A stretch of DNA of 26,447 bases from a virus. A program made the translations under genes and the position numbers. This document shows, in pieces, positions 12,104 to 21,036 of this stretch. Under the pieces are notes generated by a model. It was given only the letters and a program-made list of their open reading frames with translations, did no database searches and was not told the DNA's origin. The stretch spans positions 1 to 26,447 of IMG/VR virus record IMGVR_UViG_3300034946_000371. One strand, given 5' to 3'. Position 1 is the first letter of the stretch. Every line of letters starts with the position of its first letter.

Positions 12104-13255
12104 ATGGCACAACTATATTTTAGCAGAGATGTAAAAGTATATGTACAACAAGGCGGTAAGATGTGGGATATTCCTGTACTTGACGGCTTTTCTTTTTCAC
12201 AATCTACAAACAACGTAGAAGTTACTCTTAACGAGATGAGTGGCGCAAGTACTCGTGGTCGTAAGCTGTTTAACGATTCTTTGGCTCCGGCTGAATGGTC
12301 TTTCTCAACTTATGCGCGTCCTTTTGTTTCAGCAGGTTCTGGTGTTGGCGCAGCAGATACAGTCGCCGGCAATCACCATGCAGTGGAAGAAGTACTGTGG
12401 GCGCTTATGGGCGGTCCAGCTACTTATGCATCTAGCGCTTTTACAGGTCAGACTGTTCCTAGTGCTACTGAGCAGACTGTTGACTTTTCTGAGTCGAATG
12501 TTTCTGTACTTGGCGAAGCTACTATCTGGTTCGAGTTTCCAGATGCTAGTAATCCTACCATTTACAAGATGACTAAAGGCTGTGTAAACGAAGCTACTAT
12601 GAACTTTGATATTGATGGTATTGCTACTATTGATTGGTCTGGTTTTGCTTCTTTGATTGAAGAATCTGATCAATCTGCTCTCAACTCCGCTCTTGGTGTT
12701 GCTCTTGCTAACGTAATTAACGAAGGTACTGCTTGTTCTGTTACAAGTAACTTTATTCGTAATCGTCTTAGCACTGTAACCATTATTGCAGACGATACAA
12801 CTACTTTCTCAGGAGACGTTGACAATGATGGAACCTATAACTTAGTATTGACCGGCGGCAGTGTTACTATTAGTAACAATATTACTTTCTTAACGCCCTC
12901 AACTTTAGGTTGTGTAAATACACCTCTTGGCCACGTAACTGGTACTCGTAGTGTTTCTGGCTCTTTGGACTGCTACTTGAATGGTGCTGCTGCCGGAGAT
13001 AGTGCAGACTTCTTTAGCGATCTAGTGGGCGCGACAAGTGTTGTTACTAACTCTTTCGCTGTAAACCTTTCTGTAGGCGGTACTGCAAGCAGTACTAATC
13101 CAGCAGTTAAGTTTACATTCCCTACTGCTCACTTTGAGATTCCAGCACATGATATTTCTGATGTGATTTCATTGACTACTGCTTTCCACGGTCTCCCTTC
13201 TACAATTGGCGGAACTGACGAAGTAGTTATTGAGTACAAAGGCGTAGCATTATAA
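12104..13255 (+). CDS. Major tail tube protein
   Basis: 383 aa, larger than the lambda tube protein (about 246 aa). The N-terminus (LYFSRDVKVYVQQGG, DIPVLDGFSFSQST, VTLNEMSG) is the strand layout typical of tube subunits. A middle Thr/Ser/Val-rich beta part and a C-terminal half (HFEIPAHDISDVI to DEVVIEYKG) follow; the extra length probably adds a surface domain. AGGAG 7 nt before ATG 12104 is the best ribosome site in the window, consistent with a highly abundant protein. A terminator follows 67 nt after the stop. Confidence 0.87.
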   Translation: MAQLYFSRDVKVYVQQGGKMWDIPVLDGFSFSQSTNNVEVTLNEMSGASTRGRKLFNDSLAPAEWSFSTYARPFVSAGSGVGAADTVAGNHHAVEEVLWALMGGPATYASSAFTGQTVPSATEQTVDFSESNVSVLGEATIWFEFPDASNPTIYKMTKGCVNEATMNFDIDGIATIDWSGFASLIEESDQSALNSALGVALANVINEGTACSVTSNFIRNRLSTVTIIADDTTTFSGDVDNDGTYNLVLTGGSVTISNNITFLTPSTLGCVNTPLGHVTGTRSVSGSLDCYLNGAAAGDSADFFSDLVGATSVVTNSFAVNLSVGGTASSTNPAVKFTFPTAHFEIPAHDISDVISLTTAFHGLPSTIGGTDEVVIEYKGVAL

Positions 13256-13273
13256 CATAGCTAAAAATATTTC

Positions 13274-13302
13274 TTGACTTTTCTGGTCTTTTGAAATATA
13301 CT
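13274..13302 (+). promoter_or_regulatory. Sigma70-like promoter upstream of tail chaperone genes
   Basis: TTGACT (13274-13279), a 17-bp spacer and TATACT (13297-13302), one mismatch in each hexamer. Predicted start near 13309. An intrinsic terminator begins only about 14 nt later, so transcripts would be either about 40 nt long or would read through into the G gene. Confidence 0.65.
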
Positions 13303-13322
13303 ATGTAAATAGAAAATCGAAG

Positions 13323-13350
13323 CAGGGGTGATTTTTCACCCCTGTTTTGT
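13323..13350 (+). terminator. Intrinsic terminator between tail tube and G
   Basis: A perfect 9-bp stem CAGGGGTGA/TCACCCCTG with a TTTT loop is followed by TTTTGTT. It lies downstream of the tail tube gene and also inside the leader of the following promoter. It should restrict tail chaperone and later tail-gene expression relative to the tube protein. Confidence 0.88.
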
Positions 13351-13379
13351 TCCCATACTTTAATAATAAGGATTAAAAC

Positions 13380-13802
13380 ATGAGCGATACCCCAGTTTCA
13401 TTAGCGAGTCTTATGACTCCTAGCAAGACCGTAACATTAGACTTTCCAGGCTTCCAAGATATGACAGTTGATCTGTGCTACCTAGCCCGTGAAGAGTTGG
13501 TTAAATTACGTAAAAAGTGTATTACTACTAAGTTTAGTAAAAAGAGTCGTCAGCCTGAAGAAATTCTTGACGAAGATACTTTCTTATTAGAATACTGTAA
13601 AGCAGTTATCAAGAATTGGTCAGGCTTTAAATATTGTTACCTAGAAGAGCTTCTTTTGGTAGATGTGTCGGCTTTTGACCCACAAGATACACTAGCTTTC
13701 TCACAAGAAAACGCAGAGCTTCTTATGAAGAACTCTACTGATTTCGACTCCTGGGTTACAGAAACAGTGAGTGCTTTAGAAAATTTTACTGGGAACAAGT
13801 AG
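13380..13802 (+). CDS. G: Tail assembly chaperone G
   Basis: 140 aa, the same length as lambda gpG. It starts with a Ser/Thr-rich stretch and a beta-strand (KTVTLDFPGFQDMTVDL), then a helical body (REELVKLRKKCITTKF, EYCKAVIKNW), and ends LENFTGNK. AAGGA 7 nt before the ATG. G coats the tape measure while the tube polymerises and is absent from the finished virion. The stop TAG at 13800 sits inside the stimulatory stem of the frameshift signal; most ribosomes should stop here. Confidence 0.88.
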   Translation: MSDTPVSLASLMTPSKTVTLDFPGFQDMTVDLCYLAREELVKLRKKCITTKFSKKSRQPEEILDEDTFLLEYCKAVIKNWSGFKYCYLEELLLVDVSAFDPQDTLAFSQENAELLMKNSTDFDSWVTETVSALENFTGNK

Positions 13803-14215
13803 GCGAGATAAAATCCCTACTTGAGAAGTATGTAAAGTCTTCTAATCAGATAGATCTTGATAAGTACTTACTGATTTGCGAACAATTAGGGGAAGAGCCC
13901 GACCCACAAAAGATGCCGCTAGACCCATCGGATTTTCCGTATGAGGTTCAAGTGGCATTTTTTATATCTGGCTTTTTGTCCGACGAGTGGGACGGAGGGT
14001 CTGGTACTTACATGGGCAAAAACTGGTCAAACATAGAGTATTTATTTAAGTTATACGATATACAAGAGCCTAAAACAATGCTGTATATTATGAAAATGTA
14101 TGAAGATATATTAATACAACACAGGGTTGAGGACGCGAATAAAAAACGTAAAGCAGAAGAGAAGAGATCTTCTTCCGGCGGTGAAAAGAATTTCACCCAT
14201 AATGTGAAAGGCTAA
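13380..14215 (+). CDS. GT: Tail chaperone GT, made by -1 frameshift (278 aa)
   Basis: A -1 shift at 13781-13787 joins the first 136 codons of G to a 142-codon extension in the -1 frame: after LENF it reads YWEQVGEIKSLLEKYV, IDLDKYLLICEQLG, LDPSDFPYEVQVAFFISGF, and ends at TAA 14213-14215. The extension is open from the slippery site, protein-like, and has no start of its own before ATG 13913. Lambda GT is about the same size. GT links the tape measure-G complex to tube subunits. The stop shares TAATG with the tape measure start. Confidence 0.88.
13781..13823 (+). promoter_or_regulatory. Programmed -1 ribosomal frameshift signal
   Basis: Slippery heptamer A AAT TTT (13781-13787, zero frame AAT then TTT), an 8-nt spacer, then an 8-bp stem CAAGTAGG (13796-13803)/CCTACTTG (13816-13823) with a 12-nt loop that contains the zero-frame stop TAG at its base. 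All three parts match the known design of such signals. Confidence 0.85.
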
Positions 14216-17200
14216 TGTCAAATAAAGTAAAAGTTGGTATAATAGTAGATGATAAAGGTACTTTAAAGAAAGTAACTAACGATAGCAATAAGCTGTCTAC
14301 TTCTACTGATAAGTACAGTAAGAAGCAAAAAGGCGCGGCACAGGCTACTTCCAACTCTACCAAAGCGTTTGCAAAAATGCAAGGTGGAATGGGTGGAATG
14401 GTAGGTGTTTATGCTGAAGTTGCTTCTCGGGTTTTTGCATTATCCGCCGCCTTTCAGTTTCTTAAAAGCGCAAGCGATGTTACTAACCTTATAGCTGGTC
14501 AAGAAGCTCTTGGAGCTGTATCTGGTGTAGCCTATAAAACACTGACTCAAGGTTTAAAAGACGCAACTGATGGTCAGCTAAGCTACGCAGCAGCAGCAAA
14601 AGCTGCCGCTATTGGTACCGCCGCAGGTCTAAGTCCCGACCAACTAAATAGGCTAGGTAAAGCGGCTAAGAACACTTCTATCGCATTAGGTAGAGACTTA
14701 GGGGACTCATTTGATCGCCTCATCCGAGGTGTTACAAAAGCCGAGCCGGAATTGCTCGACGAATTGGGTATTATTCTACGACTAGAAACTGCAAAGAAAA
14801 ACTATGCTCTTCAAATTGGTAAAACAGCCACAACTCTAACCCAGTTTGAGCAGTCACAAGCAGTAGCCAATGAAGTGCTTAGTCAGGCAGAGCAAAAGTT
14901 CGGAGCAATAGAAAAGATCATGGATCCAGCTGCTGCCTCTCTCAATAGGTTTCTAGTCAGCTTTGATTCCTTGTTAAATACTATAAAGACGGGGATCACA
15001 GCAGGGCTGCGGCCTGTTTTCGACTTCCTTTCAGGAAACACCTTAGCGCTGTCAGCCTCTCTTTTGCTTCTCGGCAAAAGCGTACTAAGCGCAATACTAC
15101 CAAATTTTAAAGAAATGGGAGAGACTGCGGCCGGGGCTATGAAACAAGCTAATCGTGGCGTAGCAGAACATGAAGCCCACTTAGAGAATCTACAAAGAAC
15201 GATTAAGAAGACTCAAGCAGCAATGTTACCTAGTAAGAGAGACGCTACGACGGCTGCACAAAAAGCCTTCGGTAAAGCAACGCCTAGTACTACTGTTAAA
15301 GGTGGGGGATCTATGGACTTCTTAATGGGCTCTTCCGAGACGAAGAAAGCCCAACAACAGGCAAATAAAGTTCTACTTGATGCAGAGAACCAACTGAAGA
15401 AGAGCTTAGACAAAAGAAGAGGTATGTTTAAGCACATGAACGCCCAGCAAGTGGCAGATATGCGCGCAGCTTATAACCAAAGAATGGCAATTATTCAGCG
15501 AGAGTCTTCTGTTCAGAAGAAAGCTACAATGTCCGCAGGGCAGGGTTTACAGGTATTAGGGGCTCAAGCGAAAGTAACTTTTGCCACTATGAGAGCAGGT
15601 ATTGTTTCTGTCGGAGCCGCTGCCGCTTCTGTAGGCGCTATAATAATGTCTTTCTTAGGTTGGATAGGTATCCTTGCTATGGTGGGCTCAGCTCTTTATG
15701 CAGCTTTTAAGTACATATTTCCAGTTCCTGAGAAAATAAAAGAAGCGGAAGAGGCGGCAAAAAGCTATATAGATAGCGCAAAAACTCTCAATAAAGAGCT
15801 CGAGAAGATGGCAGCCGTATCACGAGAAGCAGCTTTAGGGTTGGCTGATATAGCCGCTCAGAGAGGTGGAATGGCTTCAGGTGCAAGCTTTGGAGAGCGA
15901 TTAAAAGGCTATGTAGCTACCGCAAAGGCTTTAGGTACAAATAGCAAAGAGGCCACAAAGCTGCGTGTCGAGTTAATAAAAACCGTAGCCGTTTTAGGTA
16001 GGGCAGTGAGCCCTGAGTTTACAAAGTACGGAAGGCTTCTGTTAGATAACGATTTTTTAACTAAAGGTCAGACAGCCTCCTTAATCCTCTTAACAAACAA
16101 GTATGCAGAGTTTGGTGCAGCAGTAAAGTCACTACCTAATATGTTGAAAGAGCTCAATGCAGAGTTCGCTAAAGTAATGGGCATAGCTAAAGAGGCGAAT
16201 CCTTTGGCAAGTCTCACTGAAAATCTCAATAAAACTACTGCTACCTCTACCACCGCCCTTGAGGGCATGACAGAGGTTTATCGCAAAAATAATACTGATG
16301 TAGAAAGATTATCTAACGAGATTATGGGAATGCAAGGGGTGACAGAAACAATTACTTCTAAGCCAAATGCGAGAGGTAAAGCTGTCACAAGAGACAACCC
16401 AGAGTTTAAAAGACTGCAGGTATTAAGAGCTGAACTCACTAAGTTAGAGGACGATTCAGGTAAACAAGGAGCTGAGCGAGCGAAAGCAATCGCTCAGAAT
16501 AACTACTTGCTAGAACTAGAAAAATCTATAGGTTCACGCTCCGCCGACTTTGCCTTAAATAGTAAAAAGGCTCTTGATCTCAGAGAGAGGCTAACTACTG
16601 AGAAGCGCAGGGGTCTAACTATTGACGGTCGAATTGCAAATCTAAGCATTAAAGATAATGAGTTAAAAGCTAAACTATTAGATACTCAAAGCAAACAGCT
16701 ATTTGCACAAACAGCCTATGAGACCTCCCTCAAGAATGGAGGCAAAGAAGTGCAAGCTAACAATAAGCTTGCTCTAGACTCTATAAATTCCGAAGTTACT
16801 GCACTACAGTCTAAATTAGACATAGCAAAGGCCTTAACAGCAGAGCAACGATTTAACTTGAACATGCAGAAAGATGTGTTAGGGATACTCAAGGCACAGA
16901 ATATTTTACAACTAAATGCCTCAAAGATTAAGCAGGGCCAAGCGCTTACTGACTCCGGTACGACTAGCTTTGGTTTCGGACAGGTTGCAGATCAGAGATC
17001 TAATAAACTATCCGAGCTAACAAACACAGAAGCTCAAGCAATTATTGGTGTAAAGAAGGCAGAAGAGCTAGCAAAAGAACTAGGTTTAACTCAAGAAGTC
17101 GCTGTTCAAAGAGCCCATGCAGTAGATCTGGCAAGACAGGCCTTGTCTCTCGCTACGCAAACCAGAGTAATAGAAGAGAACATAGCTATGGCTACGTTTA

Positions 17201-18084
17201 ATAAGATGAGAGGGGAGACACAACTTCTAGCATTTAAAACGCAGAACTTTGCCTTTAGCCAGAGAGAGAAAGCCGTACAAGAAGCAGCGCTCGCAATAAT
17301 ACAACAAAAGGGTACTATTACCCAGGCAGAATTAGATCAAGTTACTGCTTTAGTAATAGAGAACGAGAAATTAGCAAATTTATATCAATTACAGACCACT
17401 TTAAAAGACTCTGTTACTAGCGGTATGGCCCAAACGCTCGCCTCTCTCGTTAAAGGAGAAGAGGCTAGCTTTGGAGACGCAATGTTAAGCCTCGCACAGG
17501 GTGTAGTAGGCTCTTTGATAGATACACTAGCCCAGCAGTTAGTAGACGGCCTGTTTAATGTTGCATCAGCAACGGCATCCGCTGCAACTATGACGGCTGG
17601 TATTGTTGCTGGCGGAGCATCAGCTGCAGTCACTATGGGATCAGCCATTATAGCTGCAGGAACAGCTGCAGCTGCGGCTATGGCGGCTTCTAGCATGACT
17701 AATACTGTAGCAGGTATAGGGCTCGGAAGCTTTATACCTACTGCAAGAACTGGAGGAGTATTATCAGAAGGTAAAAAGCTTGCTGGGTACTCGACGGGAG
17801 GCGTAGCAAAAGGCCCAGGTGCTGGATACCCTGCCGTATTGCACGGAACTGAAGCAGTTGTACCTCTTCCAAACGGACGCTCAATACCTGTAGAGATGCA
17901 GGGTGGAGGCGGATCACAAAATAACATAGTTGTTAATGTAAGTACTGATGGGCAGACTAGTAACTCAGGCAGCACAGGCCCTGACATGGACAAGCTAGGC
18001 GGTGCCATTGCAGAAGCTGTACAAAAAGAACTACACGCACAGAAACGATCAGGCGGTATATTAAACCCGTATGGAGTAGCATAA
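14215..18084 (+). CDS. H: Tail tape measure protein
   Basis: 1289 aa; length predicts a tail near 190 nm at the usual about 0.15 nm per residue. It follows GT and begins with coiled-coil-rich sequence. Membrane-like helices lie near residues 460-505 (SVGAIIMSFLGWIGILAMVG), a long charged helical rod at about 510-1110, and an Ala/Gly-rich hydrophobic region at about 1115-1180. The C-terminal Gly-rich end (TGGVLSEGKKLAGYSTGGVA, AVLHGTEAVVPLPNG) is shared with many tape measures. It sets tail length and probably helps DNA cross the inner membrane. No lytic transglycosylase motif was seen. The stop overlaps the next start (TAATG). Confidence 0.95.
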   Translation: MSNKVKVGIIVDDKGTLKKVTNDSNKLSTSTDKYSKKQKGAAQATSNSTKAFAKMQGGMGGMVGVYAEVASRVFALSAAFQFLKSASDVTNLIAGQEALGAVSGVAYKTLTQGLKDATDGQLSYAAAAKAAAIGTAAGLSPDQLNRLGKAAKNTSIALGRDLGDSFDRLIRGVTKAEPELLDELGIILRLETAKKNYALQIGKTATTLTQFEQSQAVANEVLSQAEQKFGAIEKIMDPAAASLNRFLVSFDSLLNTIKTGITAGLRPVFDFLSGNTLALSASLLLLGKSVLSAILPNFKEMGETAAGAMKQANRGVAEHEAHLENLQRTIKKTQAAMLPSKRDATTAAQKAFGKATPSTTVKGGGSMDFLMGSSETKKAQQQANKVLLDAENQLKKSLDKRRGMFKHMNAQQVADMRAAYNQRMAIIQRESSVQKKATMSAGQGLQVLGAQAKVTFATMRAGIVSVGAAAASVGAIIMSFLGWIGILAMVGSALYAAFKYIFPVPEKIKEAEEAAKSYIDSAKTLNKELEKMAAVSREAALGLADIAAQRGGMASGASFGERLKGYVATAKALGTNSKEATKLRVELIKTVAVLGRAVSPEFTKYGRLLLDNDFLTKGQTASLILLTNKYAEFGAAVKSLPNMLKELNAEFAKVMGIAKEANPLASLTENLNKTTATSTTALEGMTEVYRKNNTDVERLSNEIMGMQGVTETITSKPNARGKAVTRDNPEFKRLQVLRAELTKLEDDSGKQGAERAKAIAQNNYLLELEKSIGSRSADFALNSKKALDLRERLTTEKRRGLTIDGRIANLSIKDNELKAKLLDTQSKQLFAQTAYETSLKNGGKEVQANNKLALDSINSEVTALQSKLDIAKALTAEQRFNLNMQKDVLGILKAQNILQLNASKIKQGQALTDSGTTSFGFGQVADQRSNKLSELTNTEAQAIIGVKKAEELAKELGLTQEVAVQRAHAVDLARQALSLATQTRVIEENIAMATFNKMRGETQLLAFKTQNFAFSQREKAVQEAALAIIQQKGTITQAELDQVTALVIENEKLANLYQLQTTLKDSVTSGMAQTLASLVKGEEASFGDAMLSLAQGVVGSLIDTLAQQLVDGLFNVASATASAATMTAGIVAGGASAAVTMGSAIIAAGTAAAAAMAASSMTNTVAGIGLGSFIPTARTGGVLSEGKKLAGYSTGGVAKGPGAGYPAVLHGTEAVVPLPNGRSIPVEMQGGGGSQNNIVVNVSTDGQTSNSGSTGPDMDKLGGAIAEAVQKELHAQKRSGGILNPYGVA

Positions 18085-18452
18085 TGGCAATAGGATTTAC
18101 AGTAGGGGTCACGGTTAGAACTCCTGACAAAATGTTAGCACGAACTACTAACCCTCAGGTTAAAGTAGCTTCTTTTGGAGATGGCTATGAGCAGAGATTG
18201 CCAGATGGTATCAACACCTTAAAGGAGTCTTATAGCGTATCTTTTAGTACTCAACCTAAGGCAGATATTGATGATATCGTAGCTTTTTTTGATACTAACA
18301 AAGGTGTTGTGCCTTTTAACTTTACAATCCCAGACACAAACGCAGGAGGGGGAGAAAAAACTATTAAAGTAGTTTGCCCTACCTGGAATCAAGTATATGA
18401 CTATGGAGACTACTATAGCTGTACTGCAACTTTTAAAAGAGTATATGAATAA
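18084..18452 (+). CDS. M: Minor tail protein M (distal tail-like)
   Basis: 122 aa. The stretch FGDGYEQRLPDGIN, then YSVSF and FFDTNKGVVPFNFT, are hallmarks of the lambda gpM family (lambda M about 109 aa). It forms the ring that joins the tube to the tip hub. Coupled on both sides by stop/start overlaps with H and L. Confidence 0.93.
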   Translation: MAIGFTVGVTVRTPDKMLARTTNPQVKVASFGDGYEQRLPDGINTLKESYSVSFSTQPKADIDDIVAFFDTNKGVVPFNFTIPDTNAGGGEKTIKVVCPTWNQVYDYGDYYSCTATFKRVYE

Positions 18453-19594
18453 TGAGTGATATAATTGCAACAGATGTGCAAGGCCACTACGTAGATAGCA
18501 GTCTTGTAACTTTATTTGAGATAGAGATAGATGGAGCATATGCGTACTTTCATGCAGGCCTGGATGAAGACTTAGATAACGTACAGTTCTTAGATAGAGA
18601 TGGTAGCGCAATGCGAACCTACCTAGCTTTGCCAATCTTAGTTGATGGCATGGAAATAGCTGCTGATGGTGCCCAGTCTCGGCCAACCCTTACTTTGGCG
18701 AATGTCACAACTGTATTTAAAGATGCTCTTGGGGGTTTCACAAATGAAGACCTCATAGGTAAAAAACTAGTCCGTAGACAGACTTTTAGAAAGTTTTTAA
18801 AAGATGGCAGTCAAGAAAACTTAGTAACTAATCCTATTACCATCCCAACAGAGTTTCCTATTCGAGAGTACATTATTGATAGGATTAGCTCAGAGAATAA
18901 GGTATCTATTAGTTTTGAACTAGCTTCTCCGTTTGACTTAGAAGGAATAACCCTGCCAAGAAGAGTTATTGTAGGTAAGTATTGTAGCTGGGTTTACCAA
19001 GGTATGGGGTTAGATACTCCTGTAGGCGCTTGTAGCTGGAAAAATAATGGCCAAATAACTATACAAGACTCCGGGACTTACACAGCTCACCAGTTTTACT
19101 TCACAGAGGATGACGTGCCTTTAGTAGCATCTACCACTTCTGCCCCCAACTGGTCTGCTAGTACTACGTACACTCCTACCAATTATATTACTTACGAAAC
19201 TAAGGTATATGTAAGCAAGACTTCCAATAATATTAACAATGTACCTTCAGTAGAAAAAGATCAATGGCAGGAAGTGTACCTTTACACAACGTATAGTAAT
19301 TCAGAGACCGGATATGTTAAAGGCGACTATGTTAGGTATGGTATAGACACTGCTAATGAGACTATATGGAGATACATAGCCCCTACAACGAATGTTGCGT
19401 CTCCTGCACCTGTCGCTCGCTCTATATATTGGGCACGAGCTGATGTATGTGGAAAAGAGATCTCTTCTTGTAAGTGCCGCTTTCAAGCACTTCCTATATC
19501 TATTACAACTTCAGGACAACCTCCAGCAGGCGATAAAAACACTAACAGGGTTTTACCTTTTGGAGCGTATCCGGGGAGTGCAAAGTACAAGTGA
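18452..19594 (+). CDS. L: Minor tail protein L with inserted CBM5/12-like modules
   Basis: 380 aa versus about 232 in lambda. The N-terminal domain (DVQGHYVDSSLVTLFEIEI to about residue 165) and the C-terminal motif (CGKEISSCKCRF at 333-344, ending LPFGAYPGS) are gpL. Cys178, Cys194, Cys333 and Cys340 correspond to the conserved cysteines that hold an Fe-S cluster in lambda L. Between Cys194 and Cys333 are two Trp/Tyr-rich modules (about 234-275 and 277-328) with the W...Y...V-Y...Y-V...P...W spacing of chitin/cellulose-binding CBM5/12 domains. L caps the tail hub. Starts at ATG inside the M stop; its stop overlaps K as GTGA. Confidence 0.9.
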   Translation: MSDIIATDVQGHYVDSSLVTLFEIEIDGAYAYFHAGLDEDLDNVQFLDRDGSAMRTYLALPILVDGMEIAADGAQSRPTLTLANVTTVFKDALGGFTNEDLIGKKLVRRQTFRKFLKDGSQENLVTNPITIPTEFPIREYIIDRISSENKVSISFELASPFDLEGITLPRRVIVGKYCSWVYQGMGLDTPVGACSWKNNGQITIQDSGTYTAHQFYFTEDDVPLVASTTSAPNWSASTTYTPTNYITYETKVYVSKTSNNINNVPSVEKDQWQEVYLYTTYSNSETGYVKGDYVRYGIDTANETIWRYIAPTTNVASPAPVARSIYWARADVCGKEISSCKCRFQALPISITTSGQPPAGDKNTNRVLPFGAYPGSAKYK

Positions 19595-20292
19595 TCCAGT
19601 TTTTAGAAGAGATAGAGCAACATTTTGAAAAGTGGTATCCCAAAGAAGGTTGTGGAGTGCTTGGAGTTGTTAAAGGAAAGTTAAAGTGGTTTCCTTGCGA
19701 CAATGTAGCAGAAGGTGAAGAGGATTTTATAGTAGACTCCAGACAATATATCTCTATAGCACAAAGATGTGACATAGTCGGTATTGTACATAGCCACCCT
19801 GATGCAAGTCCAGAGCCGAGTAAATGCGACATAGCTCAATGTAATACTCTTAAGATTCCCTACTACATATTTAGTTATCCTGAGATGGAGCTTATTAAGA
19901 TTGACCCCATACAAGAGGACAAGCCTTTAATAGGAAGAGACTACGAGTTTGGAATTACGGACTGCCTAGAAGCAGGGATAGACTATTACAAGTCGGTAGG
20001 GATAGACCTTCCTGCAAGAATTTTATTTGAAGATGACTGGTGGGAGAAGGGCTTAGATTATTTTACAGACGACTACATCAGAACATGGAATTTTCATAAA
20101 GTAGAAGATGGTACTATGAAAGAAAACGATCTACTTATTTTTAAAGTAATGGCCAATGTAGGGAACCATTGCGGAGTGTATTTAGGGGATGATATATTCT
20201 ATCATCATGCAGTAAACAGAATATCTTGCAGAGAGAATATATACCCTTTCTGGAATAAGTATATAAGTGGAGTGTATCGCTATGGAGCGTAA
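19591..20292 (+). CDS. K: Tail assembly peptidase K (JAMM plus NlpC/P60)
   Basis: 233 aa with a GTG start overlapping the L stop. The N-terminal JAB/MPN domain has Glu19 (KEGCGVL) and the JAMM zinc ligands His67, His69 and Asp80 (HSHPDASPEPSKCD). The C-terminal NlpC/P60 domain has Cys125 (GITDC) and His193 and His205 (NHCGVYLGD, YHH). In lambda, gpK shares both domains and is needed for tail-tip assembly; NlpC enzymes cut cell-wall peptides, so host-entry hydrolysis is a likely role. Overlaps gene I by 11 nt. Confidence 0.93.
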   Translation: MIQFLEEIEQHFEKWYPKEGCGVLGVVKGKLKWFPCDNVAEGEEDFIVDSRQYISIAQRCDIVGIVHSHPDASPEPSKCDIAQCNTLKIPYYIFSYPEMELIKIDPIQEDKPLIGRDYEFGITDCLEAGIDYYKSVGIDLPARILFEDDWWEKGLDYFTDDYIRTWNFHKVEDGTMKENDLLIFKVMANVGNHCGVYLGDDIFYHHAVNRISCRENIYPFWNKYISGVYRYGA

Positions 20293-21022
20293 GGTTTACC
20301 TGGTTGGAGATATCGGAGATAAGTTTGGACGAACCCATTCTGTCCATGCCGATAGCTACAGCGATGTTATGAAGTGTATTGAGGCTAATAACCCTACACT
20401 TAAGAAATATCTTTTGGATGCGCACGAAGCAGGTGTCGGGTTCACACTAGAAATAGAGGGTAAGTCAGAGGAACACGAAGAAGACTTACTACTACCTATC
20501 AAAGCAGGAGACATTACGATCTCTGCTATTCCTGCAGGCTCAAAGAGTGGCGGCGCTAAGATATTTGCAGCACTTGTTCTTGCCTTTTTTGTTCTTCCTA
20601 TGATTGGAGCCTTCACGCAGGCGGGAGCAGCTGCAGGTTATGGTGTAGGTGCTACTACAACAGGGTATTCAGCAGCACTTAAAGCCGGTTTATCGGCAGG
20701 CTTCGCAGGAAAAGCCACAGCAATGCTCGCGCTCAACCTAGCAATGACAGGAATGCAGCAATTGATGGCCCCCGACCCCTCCGTGGATAATGGGCCAGAT
20801 AACTACTTGTTTAATGGATCCGGACAAAATATACAAGAGGGAGATCCCGTCCCTCTTCTCTACGGAGAGTTGCGAATACCGGGGAGACCCGTGTCCGTAG
20901 ACATCAGGGTTGGAGACCCAACTTACAATGTTAGCATTCCCACCGTAGCCGGTGATTTGATGAGTACAGTATTTGAAAACGGAACCGACGACGTATTGTT
21001 TACCCACGTTGGATCAGCTTAA
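20282..21022 (+). CDS. I: Tail assembly protein I
   Basis: 246 aa from ATG 20282; a GTG 15 nt upstream is in frame, but the ATG has GGAG 9 nt before it and gives the natural start MERKVYLVGDIGDKFG. The N-terminal domain is ubiquitin-like in pattern (residues 1-85, ending AGDITISAIPAG). A hydrophobic Ala/Gly-rich region follows (94-160, IFAALVLAFFVLPMIGAF), then the family motif QNIQEGDPVPLLYGELRIPG. gpI works with K and L at the tip during assembly. Its stop is followed by AAGGAG and the J start. Confidence 0.9.
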   Translation: MERKVYLVGDIGDKFGRTHSVHADSYSDVMKCIEANNPTLKKYLLDAHEAGVGFTLEIEGKSEEHEEDLLLPIKAGDITISAIPAGSKSGGAKIFAALVLAFFVLPMIGAFTQAGAAAGYGVGATTTGYSAALKAGLSAGFAGKATAMLALNLAMTGMQQLMAPDPSVDNGPDNYLFNGSGQNIQEGDPVPLLYGELRIPGRPVSVDIRVGDPTYNVSIPTVAGDLMSTVFENGTDDVLFTHVGSA

Positions 21023-21036
21023 GGAGCAGAGAACAA

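Noticed and set aside
13303-13308. ATG TAA directly after the 13297-13302 -10 element as a minimal ORF
   Set aside because: It lies before the likely transcription start, and a start-stop pair is expected by chance in AT-rich DNA.
17385-18008. 207-aa open frame on the minus strand inside the tape measure gene
   Set aside because: Composed mainly of Pro, Ala, Val and Ile as the reverse reading of Ala/Gly-rich codons; antisense to the confident tape measure frame.
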